This document shows, piece by piece, positions 6,973-14,009 of a stretch of DNA of 18,367 nt (the stretch's first letter is position 1; every line of letters begins with the position of its first letter). This stretch comes from HyVt-105 sp049975425 (GTDB lineage Bacteria; Bacteroidota; Bacteroidia; Bacteroidales; VadinHA17). Below the pieces are notes generated by a model. It had not been told where the DNA came from. It searched no databases and worked only from the letters and a program-made list of their open reading frames with translations. The stretch lies in the NCBI GenBank assembly GCA_049975425.1, contig JBNGDI010000045.1:1-18367 (forward strand). The letters run 5' to 3'. Position numbers and translations under genes: made by a program.

Positions 6973-9104
6973 AACAAGCACTGGTAAAAAAAGGTCTGGT
7001 TTACGGAGAAGAAGTCCCTGCCCCTGTGGTATCTGATGGAGGAGTACTGATCAGAGTGGTGAACAGTTGCATCAGTGCAGGGACAGAACTATCGGGTGTG
7101 GCCGCCAGTGGAACCCCCCTGATCCGCCGTATTCTGGACCAGCCTGAAAAAGTGGTCAAGATGCTGAACCTGGTCCGGTCGGAAGGTTTCCGGAAGACCT
7201 ACCGTGAGGTAAAAGGACTGCTGGAAGAAGGAAAGCCAACCGGTTATTCCCTTAGCGGAATGGTGCTGGCCACAGGAAAAGGGGTAACCCGTTTCAGGCC
7301 GGGCGACCGGGTCGCTGCTGCCGGCGGAGGATTTGCCAGCCATGCGGAAATGGTGGAGGTGCCCCAGAATCTGGTGGTGCCTGTTCCTGCGAACCTGAGC
7401 TGGGCCGATGCTTCCACCGTAGCCCTTGGATCCATTGCCCTGCACGGGGTGCGAAGATCCGGGCTCCGGCTGGGTGAACATGCCGTGGTGGCCGGTTCAG
7501 GAATACTGGGTTTGATTACCATACAAATACTGAAAGCTGCAGGGATCAGAGTGATCGCGACGGACGTGGACAACCGGCGGCTCAAACTGGCACGCAAGCT
7601 GGGAGTCCTGCATACCATCAACCCTTCAGAAACCGATGCGGTGAAGGAAGTACGCTCATTCACTAACGGGTATGGAGCCGATGCGGTTCTGTTCACGGCC
7701 AGCACTTCCTCAAGCGAACCCCTGGCAGAGGCCTTTCAGATGTGCCGCCGCAAAGGAAGAGTGGTGCTGGTTGGTGTGGCAGAAATGAACATAGAACGCA
7801 AAGATATGTATCCGGGTGAAATTGACCTGCTGATATCCACTTCCTACGGACCCGGACGGTATGATCCCGCATACGAAGAAAAAGGCCATGATTATCCTTA
7901 TGCCTACGTAAGGTGGACAGAAAACCGGAATATGGAAGAATACCTCAGGTTGATTGCCGAGGGGAAAGTAGACGTGGCCACCATCACCGAAAAGATTTAT
8001 CCGTTTGAAAAGGTAACCGAAGCTTTTGACAGCCTGAAAACTGATCTCAAAAAGCCTTTGCTCATCATTCTTGACTACGGAGAGATTACGGATACCCCCA
8101 CTTCCCGTGAAGAAGAAAAAAGAATGACCCCTCTTTCCCCCACGGCCGGGAAACCCCGCAGAATTCGTGTAGGGCTTATCGGGGCAGGCAGTTTTGCCAC
8201 CCATATGCACCTTCCTCATCTGCAACAACTGAAAAAAGAATTTGAGATCCGTGCCATTTGCGACACCAATGGCCCGCGGGCCAGAGCCGTAGGAGAACAA
8301 TTCAAAGCCCGTTACATTACCACCCGTTACCAGGATCTGCTGACAGATAATGAAACCGATTTGATCATGATATGCACCCGGCACGATTCACATGCCCGCC
8401 TGGTACTGGAAGCTTTGAAAGCGGGGAAAAATGTTTTTGTGGAAAAACCCCTGGCCACTACCCGGGAAGATCTGGAGGCGATCGAAACATTTTACCGGTC
8501 AGCCGGCAGGAAGAAAGTCCCCCTGCTCACCACAGGTTTTAACCGCAGATTCAGCCCTTTTATCCGGGAAATCAAAAAACATACCGACCAACGTATCAAC
8601 CCGCTGCACATTCACTACAGGATGAACGCCGGATATCTGCCCCCCGAACACTGGATCCACGAACAAGGCGGAAGGATTATTGGTGAAGCCTGTCACATCA
8701 TCGACCTGGCCGGATTCCTGACAAACAGTCCGGTCACCTCGGTCTTTAGGGAATCTGTCCAACCGGCTACAGGTTTTTACCTTCCCTCCGACAATAAAAG
8801 CATCACCCTGAAGTATGCTGATGGATCCGTGGCTGTGATCCATTATATTGCCCTGGGAAATCCTTCCTTTCCAAAAGAATACCTGGAAATCCATTTTGAC
8901 GGGAACACCCTGGTAATGGATGACTACAAAAGAGTTCAGGGTTATGGCATACAGGTTCCCCCATTGAACTCCCATAAAGGAGATAAAGGCCATATGGAAG
9001 AATTAAAGCAATTGTATGCCAGTCTTACCGGAGCATCTGAAGAATGGCCTGTGGAACTGGACAATATGCTGATGACCACCGCCACCTCTTTTCTGGTTTC
9101 CTGA
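6969..9104 (+). CDS. Bi-domain oxidoreductase: MDR dehydrogenase fused to Gfo/Idh/MocA oxidoreductase
   Basis: Two NAD(P)-dependent enzymes in one 711-residue chain. Residues 1 to about 370 are a medium-chain (alcohol dehydrogenase-like) domain: NSCISAGTE with C34 and E40 at the expected catalytic position, a GDRVAAAGGGFASHAE segment, and the nucleotide loop GSGILG (176-181). The four-cysteine structural zinc lobe is absent. A linker of roughly 25 residues leads to a Gfo/Idh/MocA domain from about 398, with GAGSFA (405-410) and EKPLAT (492-497). Such fusions are found in bacterial surface-polysaccharide clusters, probably modifying a sugar or sugar nucleotide; the exact reaction is not established. 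The start overlaps the previous stop (ATGA), and a 323-nt gap follows the gene. Confidence 0.9.
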   Translation: MKQALVKKGLVYGEEVPAPVVSDGGVLIRVVNSCISAGTELSGVAASGTPLIRRILDQPEKVVKMLNLVRSEGFRKTYREVKGLLEEGKPTGYSLSGMVLATGKGVTRFRPGDRVAAAGGGFASHAEMVEVPQNLVVPVPANLSWADASTVALGSIALHGVRRSGLRLGEHAVVAGSGILGLITIQILKAAGIRVIATDVDNRRLKLARKLGVLHTINPSETDAVKEVRSFTNGYGADAVLFTASTSSSEPLAEAFQMCRRKGRVVLVGVAEMNIERKDMYPGEIDLLISTSYGPGRYDPAYEEKGHDYPYAYVRWTENRNMEEYLRLIAEGKVDVATITEKIYPFEKVTEAFDSLKTDLKKPLLIILDYGEITDTPTSREEEKRMTPLSPTAGKPRRIRVGLIGAGSFATHMHLPHLQQLKKEFEIRAICDTNGPRARAVGEQFKARYITTRYQDLLTDNETDLIMICTRHDSHARLVLEALKAGKNVFVEKPLATTREDLEAIETFYRSAGRKKVPLLTTGFNRRFSPFIREIKKHTDQRINPLHIHYRMNAGYLPPEHWIHEQGGRIIGEACHIIDLAGFLTNSPVTSVFRESVQPATGFYLPSDNKSITLKYADGSVAVIHYIALGNPSFPKEYLEIHFDGNTLVMDDYKRVQGYGIQVPPLNSHKGDKGHMEELKQLYASLTGASEEWPVELDNMLMTTATSFLVS

Positions 9105-9269
9105 TGCTATCACTGAAAAAATACCGTTTTGGCAGAATTGACCACAGAAGACAATTGCGGGTATCATGATGAGTAACCCGGAAAGCTGGCTGACATAGTT
9201 GAACACCTTGGATCGGTAAATGACAGAAAGCTGGGTATTAACGAAAAAAATTGTAATACAGCATGATAC

Positions 9270-9314
9270 ATGGAAAAGGTAATCTGAAAAGCTGTTAGAA
9301 ATATACCTTTCCAT
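9270..9314 (+). other. Bulged stem-loop
   Basis: ATGGAAAAGGTA (9270-9281) pairs with TACCTTTCCAT (9304-9314), giving an 11-bp stem with one unpaired A and a loop of 22 bases. No T-run follows, so it is not a standard intrinsic terminator. It lies upstream of the predicted start of the second transcription unit, so it would sit in read-through RNA from the first block. Confidence 0.4.
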
Positions 9315-9316
9315 CT

Positions 9317-9344
9317 ACATGTCGATGCAATTTGCATCGGATGT
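9317..9344. promoter_or_regulatory. Dyad, candidate operator for the second polysaccharide block
   Basis: CGATGCAA (9323-9330) and TTGCATCG (9332-9339) are perfect inverted copies around one base. Outer ACAT (9317-9320) and ATGT (9341-9344) extend the symmetry with a one-base offset. The inner spacer is too short for an ordinary hairpin loop, so a dimeric DNA-binding protein site is more likely. It covers the region where a -33 element would lie for the box at 9347-9354, suggesting an operator or activator site. The regulator is unknown. Confidence 0.5.
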
Positions 9345-9346
9345 TC

Positions 9347-9354
9347 TATATTTG
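9347..9354 (+). promoter_or_regulatory. Candidate -7 promoter box for 9428-14004
   Basis: TATATTTG fully matches the Bacteroidota -7 consensus TAnnTTTG. A start site around 9361 would give a leader of roughly 65 nt before the ATG at 9428. No TTTG is seen at the usual -33 spacing; the dyad at 9317-9344 occupies that place, which would suit an activator-dependent promoter. Confidence 0.5.
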
Positions 9355-9427
9355 ATAACCTATAATAAGGCAATACACTGTCATTCAGGCTCATAATAAT
9401 AATTTAACAAAAACTGGAACCATACAT

Positions 9428-10495
9428 ATGGGGAACCTTCCGGACACTGAACAAAAAATAGCCCTTGTTGGCCCTTTCCCGCCTCCCTATGGTGGCATTT
9501 CTGTGCATATAAAAAGAATAATCCGGCTTCTGCCAGAGGATTCCTATGATATGTACAACACAAGTAAAGTCCCCCATCCTGTTTATTATAGGTTCTACGG
9601 AAAAATCAAATACATTAAGGCCCTGGTGTTTCTGTTCAGAAAATACAAACTGATACATGTCCATGCTACTGATAATACATTACGTATTGTATTTGGATTT
9701 ATTGGTTTTTTTAAAAGAAATATCTATATCCACCTGCACGGGATGAGCCATCTGGATTTCCTGGAAGCCAAACATCCAGGAGGCTGGCTTTTGCGAAAAT
9801 TGATTTCCAATTTGCATATTCTTGCAGTCAACGAAAAAATTGCCGCAAGGGTTTCCCGATATCATCCTCTTACTATCACAGTAGCAGATGCCTATCTGCC
9901 TCCTGTCTTCAAAAAAGAAATAATAAGCAATATACGGGTGAGATACAGCACGTTTTTCCGGGACGATCGTTTTATCATCTCGATGAACGGATTTTTTTCT
10001 TCCTACATGGGCATTGATCTGTACGGCTACGATATGGCGGCAGAATTACTTTCCATCCTGAAAAAGAAAAGCATCCATGCATATCTGGTTGCCTGTGTTA
10101 ACGGGATTGTGAACAGAAAAATATACGAGAACTTCCTGGAAAAAATCGAACGGAATAAACTGTCTGATCAGGTATTGCTCATTTTTGAGGCGGAGGAAGC
10201 CTGGCCCTTTTTCCTGCTGTCCGACGTGTTTATCCGGCCAACCTGCTCCGACGGCCTGGGGGTTTCCATCCTGGAAGCCCGGTGGGCCGGAACACCGGCT
10301 ATTGCCAGCGACTGCATTCCCCGGCCGGAGGGTACGCTGATTTTCAAAAACAGGGACACAGATGGCCTGGCACAAAAGGTCATTCAGGTGTATCAGGAAG
10401 GGAGAAAACCGGTGGAAAATAAAATCAGGAATTTCCGCCAGAAACCTTTTCAAAGTAAATTGATAGATGACATATATAAAATCTCACATGAATAA
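9428..10495 (+). CDS. Glycosyltransferase, family 4-like
   Basis: A 355-residue GT-B enzyme, probably adding a sugar to the lipid-linked repeat unit in the cytoplasm. The N-terminus has VGPFPPPYGGISVHI (14-28), a typical GT4 first loop, followed by HVHAT and HLHGMSH. The C-terminal donor site reads RPTCSDGLG then ILEARWAGTPAIASD, with D275 and E283 forming a D-x7-E version of the GT4 E-x7-E pair, and ends in PRPEGT (298-303). This RPT-DG / PRPEG pattern is a recognisable subfamily, so the aspartate is not by itself a defect. The gene is noticeably more AT-rich than those before 9104; 9661-9720 has 15 G+C in 60 bases. It is the first gene after the 323-nt gap and the probable head of a second transcription unit. 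Confidence 0.85.
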   Translation: MGNLPDTEQKIALVGPFPPPYGGISVHIKRIIRLLPEDSYDMYNTSKVPHPVYYRFYGKIKYIKALVFLFRKYKLIHVHATDNTLRIVFGFIGFFKRNIYIHLHGMSHLDFLEAKHPGGWLLRKLISNLHILAVNEKIAARVSRYHPLTITVADAYLPPVFKKEIISNIRVRYSTFFRDDRFIISMNGFFSSYMGIDLYGYDMAAELLSILKKKSIHAYLVACVNGIVNRKIYENFLEKIERNKLSDQVLLIFEAEEAWPFFLLSDVFIRPTCSDGLGVSILEARWAGTPAIASDCIPRPEGTLIFKNRDTDGLAQKVIQVYQEGRKPVENKIRNFRQKPFQSKLIDDIYKISHE

Positions 10496-10519
10496 ATTTT
10501 CACTATCTAATCAGGGATC

Positions 10520-11236
10520 ATGAGCAAAGAATTCTATGATCATTGGGCACGTCAGAAGATAAATGACCCGAAAAGAGAAACCATCCTGAAATGGAAAGGA
10601 ATCAACTTACTGAATCTGATCTTCAGAAATGATCTGAACCGTTTCCTGCATTCCGCAGGAGAAATCGGAGGGGCAGAAGGAACCGTTCTGCACACGGTAT
10701 CTCAGGGTTTATCTTTACAAGGAGCCGTCAATTTTGAGATTAGCCATACCTTTTGTTCTGAAGGCAAAAAGAAATACCCGCACCTGCACTTTGAAAACAC
10801 TGAATTTACAGAAAAATCAGGACCATTTGATCTGCTCATCTTATCGGATATTGTGGAACACGTTGAAAATGACCACCTTTTTCTTGATACGGTCGCCCGC
10901 CGTTGCACGTATGTTGCCGCAAAAGTCCCGGTAGAAAAATGCTTGTTTTCTTCCCGTTTATACCACGCAATTGCCTTAAGGAAAATTCCAGAAAACCTGA
11001 AATACGGGCCGCATCATATTAACGGACATTTACGAGGCTACAGAGTCCGCCAAATTCTATCGTTGTTTTCAGAGCATTTCGAAATCCTGGATCATGAAAT
11101 CACAGATGTTTCTTATTTTTATCCAACCCCCAGAAAGGTCAGGATAAAGAAAATGCTGGGCAGGCGGCTGTTTATTTTACTATACGGAGGAGCCGTATTC
11201 CTGGTGTGTAAAAGCCGGTATACTTCACAATCATAA
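10520..11236 (+). CDS. Probable SAM-dependent methyltransferase with altered motif I
   Basis: A 238-residue protein with the outline of a class I (Rossmann) methyltransferase. EIGGAEGTVL (48-57) stands where the SAM-binding EIGCGEGTLL-type loop is expected, followed by an acidic strand near FEIS (72-75) and KKKYP (83-87). FDLLILSDIVEHVEN (103-117) is the well-known motif around the D-x-x-EH pair of these enzymes. The GxGxG loop is changed to GGAEG, so binding of SAM is plausible but not assured. The C-terminal region from about 155 is basic and ends in a hydrophobic stretch (LFILLYGGAVFLVC), possibly membrane-associating. In this context it would methylate a sugar of the polysaccharide. AGGGA lies about 5 nt before the ATG. 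The gap to the previous gene is 24 nt. Confidence 0.65.
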   Translation: MSKEFYDHWARQKINDPKRETILKWKGINLLNLIFRNDLNRFLHSAGEIGGAEGTVLHTVSQGLSLQGAVNFEISHTFCSEGKKKYPHLHFENTEFTEKSGPFDLLILSDIVEHVENDHLFLDTVARRCTYVAAKVPVEKCLFSSRLYHAIALRKIPENLKYGPHHINGHLRGYRVRQILSLFSEHFEILDHEITDVSYFYPTPRKVRIKKMLGRRLFILLYGGAVFLVCKSRYTSQS

Positions 11237-11303
11237 TCATGAGCAGTACAAATTGATACGAACAGAAAGGCAGGGTTTTGAAAATTCTTTGAATTCACAC
11301 TAG
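11237..11303 (+). other. Short intergenic stretch with a partial copy of the next gene's start
   Basis: The 67 bases include ATGAGCAGTACA at 11239-11250, which differs by one base from the start of the next gene, ATGAGCAGCACA at 11304-11315. The first copy encodes only Met-Ser-Ser-Thr-Asn before a stop. The two copies are 65 bp apart, so in different frames. A later AGAAAGG is also shared, suggesting a small tandem duplication. No promoter box is recognised here. Confidence 0.4.
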
Positions 11304-12509
11304 ATGAGCAGCACAGAACTGAAGAAAGGAATAGATCAACTCAACGACTGGATTATTCTCAACGGCTGGGCGGGCTGGGATCCATATGATATCAAGGCTA
11401 TACCCGGGATATTAAAAATCACCGAAAAAGGAACCCGGAATTTTTTCTACAGAATGCTGAGGGAAGCCGTATTCGAAAGTTTTACCCACTTCCCATTGTT
11501 TTTCAGAAAGATATTCCATGTAAAACCCCGGATCAATGCCAAGGCCATGGCTTTGTTTGCCACCGCCTGGCTAAACCTCTTCGAACATACCGGGAACAAG
11601 GATTACCTGAACCGGGCCATGGAATGCCTTGAATGGCTGAATAACAACAGGGCACCAAAAATCGCAGGATCGGGCTGGGGATATCCTTTCGACTGGTTTT
11701 CCAATCAACTGGTACCGGCCGGAACTCCTAACGGCATAGTCACCACGGCCGTCGGACATGCATACTGGAAGGCCTACCGATTACTTGGTCAGGAACAATA
11801 CCTGAAAGAGTGCATCAATATCGCTCACTTCCTGGCCGGGCTTCCAAAACACGAAGCCATTCCCGGAACCATTTGCTTTTCGTATACCCCTCTGTACATC
11901 AATCACGTCCACAACCTGAACCTTTTTGTTGCTGAATTTCTGATCCGTGTAGGAAAAGAAACCAGTAATCAGGGCTGGGTAGACCTGGGCAACCGTGCCG
12001 CGGATTATACGCTTGCCTGCCAGCATCCCGGGGGTTTTTTCGATTACAACGGCCCGCCTGAAAAACCGGCCAGTTTTGTGGATCATTACCATACAGGATT
12101 TGTTATCCGAATGCTGCACGCCCTGTGGAAACATACCGGACGAGAAGACATTCGGCGTTCCATGGAAAGATGCTACAAACATTACATGGATCATTTCTTT
12201 GAAGAAGAACGGATACCCAGGCTCATGCCACAGAGGAAATACCGTATTGACATTCATTCATGTGCAGAAGCCGTTATCTGCCTGTCGGAATTGCAGGACA
12301 CTTTCCCGGAAGCCCGAGCACGTGCTGAAAAGGTACTGAAATGGACCCTGGAACATTTACGCAGTAAAAAAGGGTATTTCTATTACGGCATTCATAAAAG
12401 CCGTTTTACCGGAGTCCCCTTTAAATCGAAAATTCCCTATATTCGCTGGGGACAGGCCTGGATGCTTCTGGCACTTTCCATTTTTCTGAATAAACAGGTT
12501 CATGATTGA
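11304..12509 (+). CDS. Probable (alpha/alpha)6-barrel protein of polysaccharide cluster, function unknown
   Basis: A 401-residue soluble protein with no signal peptide, so probably cytoplasmic. Repeated helix pairs rich in Trp, Tyr and His suggest a six-hairpin, (alpha/alpha)6 glycosidase-like barrel. Landmarks are GWAGWDPYD (21-29), AWLNLFEHTGNKDYL (about 89-102), GSGWGYPFDW (122-131), PAGTPNGIVTTAVGHAYW (138-155), FVDHYHTGFVIRML (about 259-272) and a C-terminal IRWGQAWMLLALS (380-392). I recall proteins with the WDPYD, WGYPFDW and RWGQAWM patterns in surface-polysaccharide clusters, some labelled delta-aminolevulinate dehydratase; nothing here resembles real HemB, so that name would be wrong. 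It may cleave, epimerise or bind a lipid-linked glycan. Its end overlaps the flippase start by 8 nt, indicating coupling. The start is not backed by a clear ribosome-binding site. Confidence 0.6.
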   Translation: MSSTELKKGIDQLNDWIILNGWAGWDPYDIKAIPGILKITEKGTRNFFYRMLREAVFESFTHFPLFFRKIFHVKPRINAKAMALFATAWLNLFEHTGNKDYLNRAMECLEWLNNNRAPKIAGSGWGYPFDWFSNQLVPAGTPNGIVTTAVGHAYWKAYRLLGQEQYLKECINIAHFLAGLPKHEAIPGTICFSYTPLYINHVHNLNLFVAEFLIRVGKETSNQGWVDLGNRAADYTLACQHPGGFFDYNGPPEKPASFVDHYHTGFVIRMLHALWKHTGREDIRRSMERCYKHYMDHFFEEERIPRLMPQRKYRIDIHSCAEAVICLSELQDTFPEARARAEKVLKWTLEHLRSKKGYFYYGIHKSRFTGVPFKSKIPYIRWGQAWMLLALSIFLNKQVHD

Positions 12510-14004
12510 CCAGATTCGCTCAACGGTAAAGAATTCCCTGATCTACGGATTGGGCAATATCTCGGTCAAACTGGTGGGATTTGTCCTGATTCCCCTGTAT
12601 ACGGGCCATTTTACCACTGCCGAATACGGTGTTCTGGGTGTGGTGGAAATTACCATTCAGTTACTGGTTGCACTCTTCGGAATGAGCCTCTTCTCGGCAT
12701 TTTTCAGGTGGTACTGGGACAAACCCTATATCCCCCACCAGCGATCTATTTTCTTTACTATCCTGGTATTTGTCTTTGCTATCAGCACCCTGCTGATCCT
12801 GACATTGTGGCCGTTTACACCAGTACTTGCAAAATTCGTACTGGGTGAGGCTCAGTATACATATCTGTTCCGTTTGTTGCTTATTACTTCCGCCCTGGAA
12901 GCCCTGGGGGTGATTCCGCTCACCCTGATGAGGCTTCAGAACCGGGCTCTGCTTTATTCGGCTTCCAATCTGATAAGGTTTTCTGTAAACCTGATATTAA
13001 CGGTATATTTTGTGGCCGTACTGGGGAAAAAGGTGGAAGGAGTTTACGAAGCCCATATCATTGGACACCTGTTCTTTTTCGCCTTTGTAAGCTTTTATGT
13101 CATCAGGAATGCCCGGTTTCAATTTCAGTGGAAGATTCTCAGGGAGATGCTTGTTTTCAGCATGCCGCTGGTGGCCACCATGGTTTCATCACTGGTAATC
13201 AACATCACCGACCGGTATACACTGCGTTTTCTCACTGATTTTTCAGAAGTGGGGATTTACAATCTGGGCTTCAAGGTAGCCAATTCCATCAAGGTATTCG
13301 TCGTCAGTTCCATCATGCTGGCCGTTACGCCTGTCATTTTTCAAAAAATCAATGATTCCGATAACAAACGATTTTATTCCAAAATCCTGACCTACGCAAT
13401 ATTTGCTGTGATTCCGGTTATACTGTTTGTAGCTCTTTTCGGTAAGGAAGCCATAAAGCTTCTTTCCAGAAACACAGATTACTGGGATGCATTCCGTATG
13501 GTCCCTTTTTTATCTTTTGCTATTCTATTCGGAATGATGCGTGATATTGCAATGACCGGCCTTCATATCACAAGAAAAACCGGACTCATTGCAGGAATTG
13601 TTGTAGGAATGATGGTATTCCACATTGTTCTGACGGTGATCATGGTTTATTTTTTTCGTTCCACAGGTGCCGCAGTGGCCATTCTCATCACACAGGTATT
13701 CTATTTTGTTCTGATCATGAGAGCGGCCCAGCGTCATTACCGGATACCTTATGAATTTGGGAAAATCCTGAAAATGATTGTCCTGGCAGTTGTGCTGCTT
13801 GGAGCAGCCCTGTTGTCGCAGAACTCCGCTTTATGGATCCGGCTGGTTGTAAAAAGCCTGTGCATTGTGGCCTTCCCGGTCATACTGTATTTCCTGGGTT
13901 TTTACGAACAGATTGAATTACAACGAATACGGGAGGTATGGAACAAATGGAAGCATCCCCATCACTGGCCGGGACATTTCAGAAAAATGAAAAAACAGGA
14001 TTAA
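12502..14004 (+). CDS. Polysaccharide repeat-unit flippase, Wzx-like
   Basis: An inner-membrane protein that would flip lipid-linked oligosaccharide units from the cytoplasmic to the periplasmic face. The 500 residues contain about 12-14 hydrophobic segments spread along the chain, in the manner of polysaccharide transporters of the MOP superfamily. The N-terminus (KNSLIYGLGNISVKLVGFVLIPLYTGHF, starting at residue 10, split by motif: YGLGN then LVGFVLIPLYT) is typical, as is GVLGVVEI shortly after. Internal SMPLVATMVSSLVINITDRY and FLTDFSEVGIYNLGFK mark the middle of the fold. The C-terminus is short, basic and probably cytoplasmic (KWKHPHHW to KMKKQD). It is the last gene of the plus-strand run and overlaps the barrel-protein gene by 8 nt. 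A Wzx normally works with a Wzy polymerase, which is absent here. Confidence 0.88.
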   Translation: MIDQIRSTVKNSLIYGLGNISVKLVGFVLIPLYTGHFTTAEYGVLGVVEITIQLLVALFGMSLFSAFFRWYWDKPYIPHQRSIFFTILVFVFAISTLLILTLWPFTPVLAKFVLGEAQYTYLFRLLLITSALEALGVIPLTLMRLQNRALLYSASNLIRFSVNLILTVYFVAVLGKKVEGVYEAHIIGHLFFFAFVSFYVIRNARFQFQWKILREMLVFSMPLVATMVSSLVINITDRYTLRFLTDFSEVGIYNLGFKVANSIKVFVVSSIMLAVTPVIFQKINDSDNKRFYSKILTYAIFAVIPVILFVALFGKEAIKLLSRNTDYWDAFRMVPFLSFAILFGMMRDIAMTGLHITRKTGLIAGIVVGMMVFHIVLTVIMVYFFRSTGAAVAILITQVFYFVLIMRAAQRHYRIPYEFGKILKMIVLAVVLLGAALLSQNSALWIRLVVKSLCIVAFPVILYFLGFYEQIELQRIREVWNKWKHPHHWPGHFRKMKKQD

Positions 14005-14009
14005 ATTTC

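Larger units (their letters stand above)
9105..9427. other. Gene-free gap splitting the polysaccharide cluster, with regulatory structures
   Basis: No convincing gene is present in these 323 bases. On the plus strand a 21-codon reading frame starts at 9104 with a TGATG overlap on the previous stop and ends at 9169; other frames give only fragments of about 10-20 codons, such as one starting at an ATG near 9220. The protein-like reading frames on the minus strand look like chance. The gap does contain a bulged stem-loop (9270-9314), a strong dyad (9317-9344) and a TAnnTTTG box (9347-9354), each listed separately. It marks a shift from GC-rich to more AT-rich genes and may be the scar of a lost or replaced gene. 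Confidence 0.6.

Noticed and set aside
7710..8384. Minus-strand open frame of 224 codons within the bi-domain oxidoreductase
   Set aside because: It is antisense to an intact fused enzyme and shows no recognisable motif.
9003..9314. Minus-strand open frame with hydrophobic stretches covering most of the 323-nt gap
   Set aside because: It runs into the coding region of the preceding gene, has mixed low-complexity composition and no promoter or start signal; it is more likely chance than a small membrane protein.
11283..11295. AATTC-TTT-GAATT inverted repeat before the barrel-protein gene
   Set aside because: The 5-bp AT-rich arms are too short to separate from chance.
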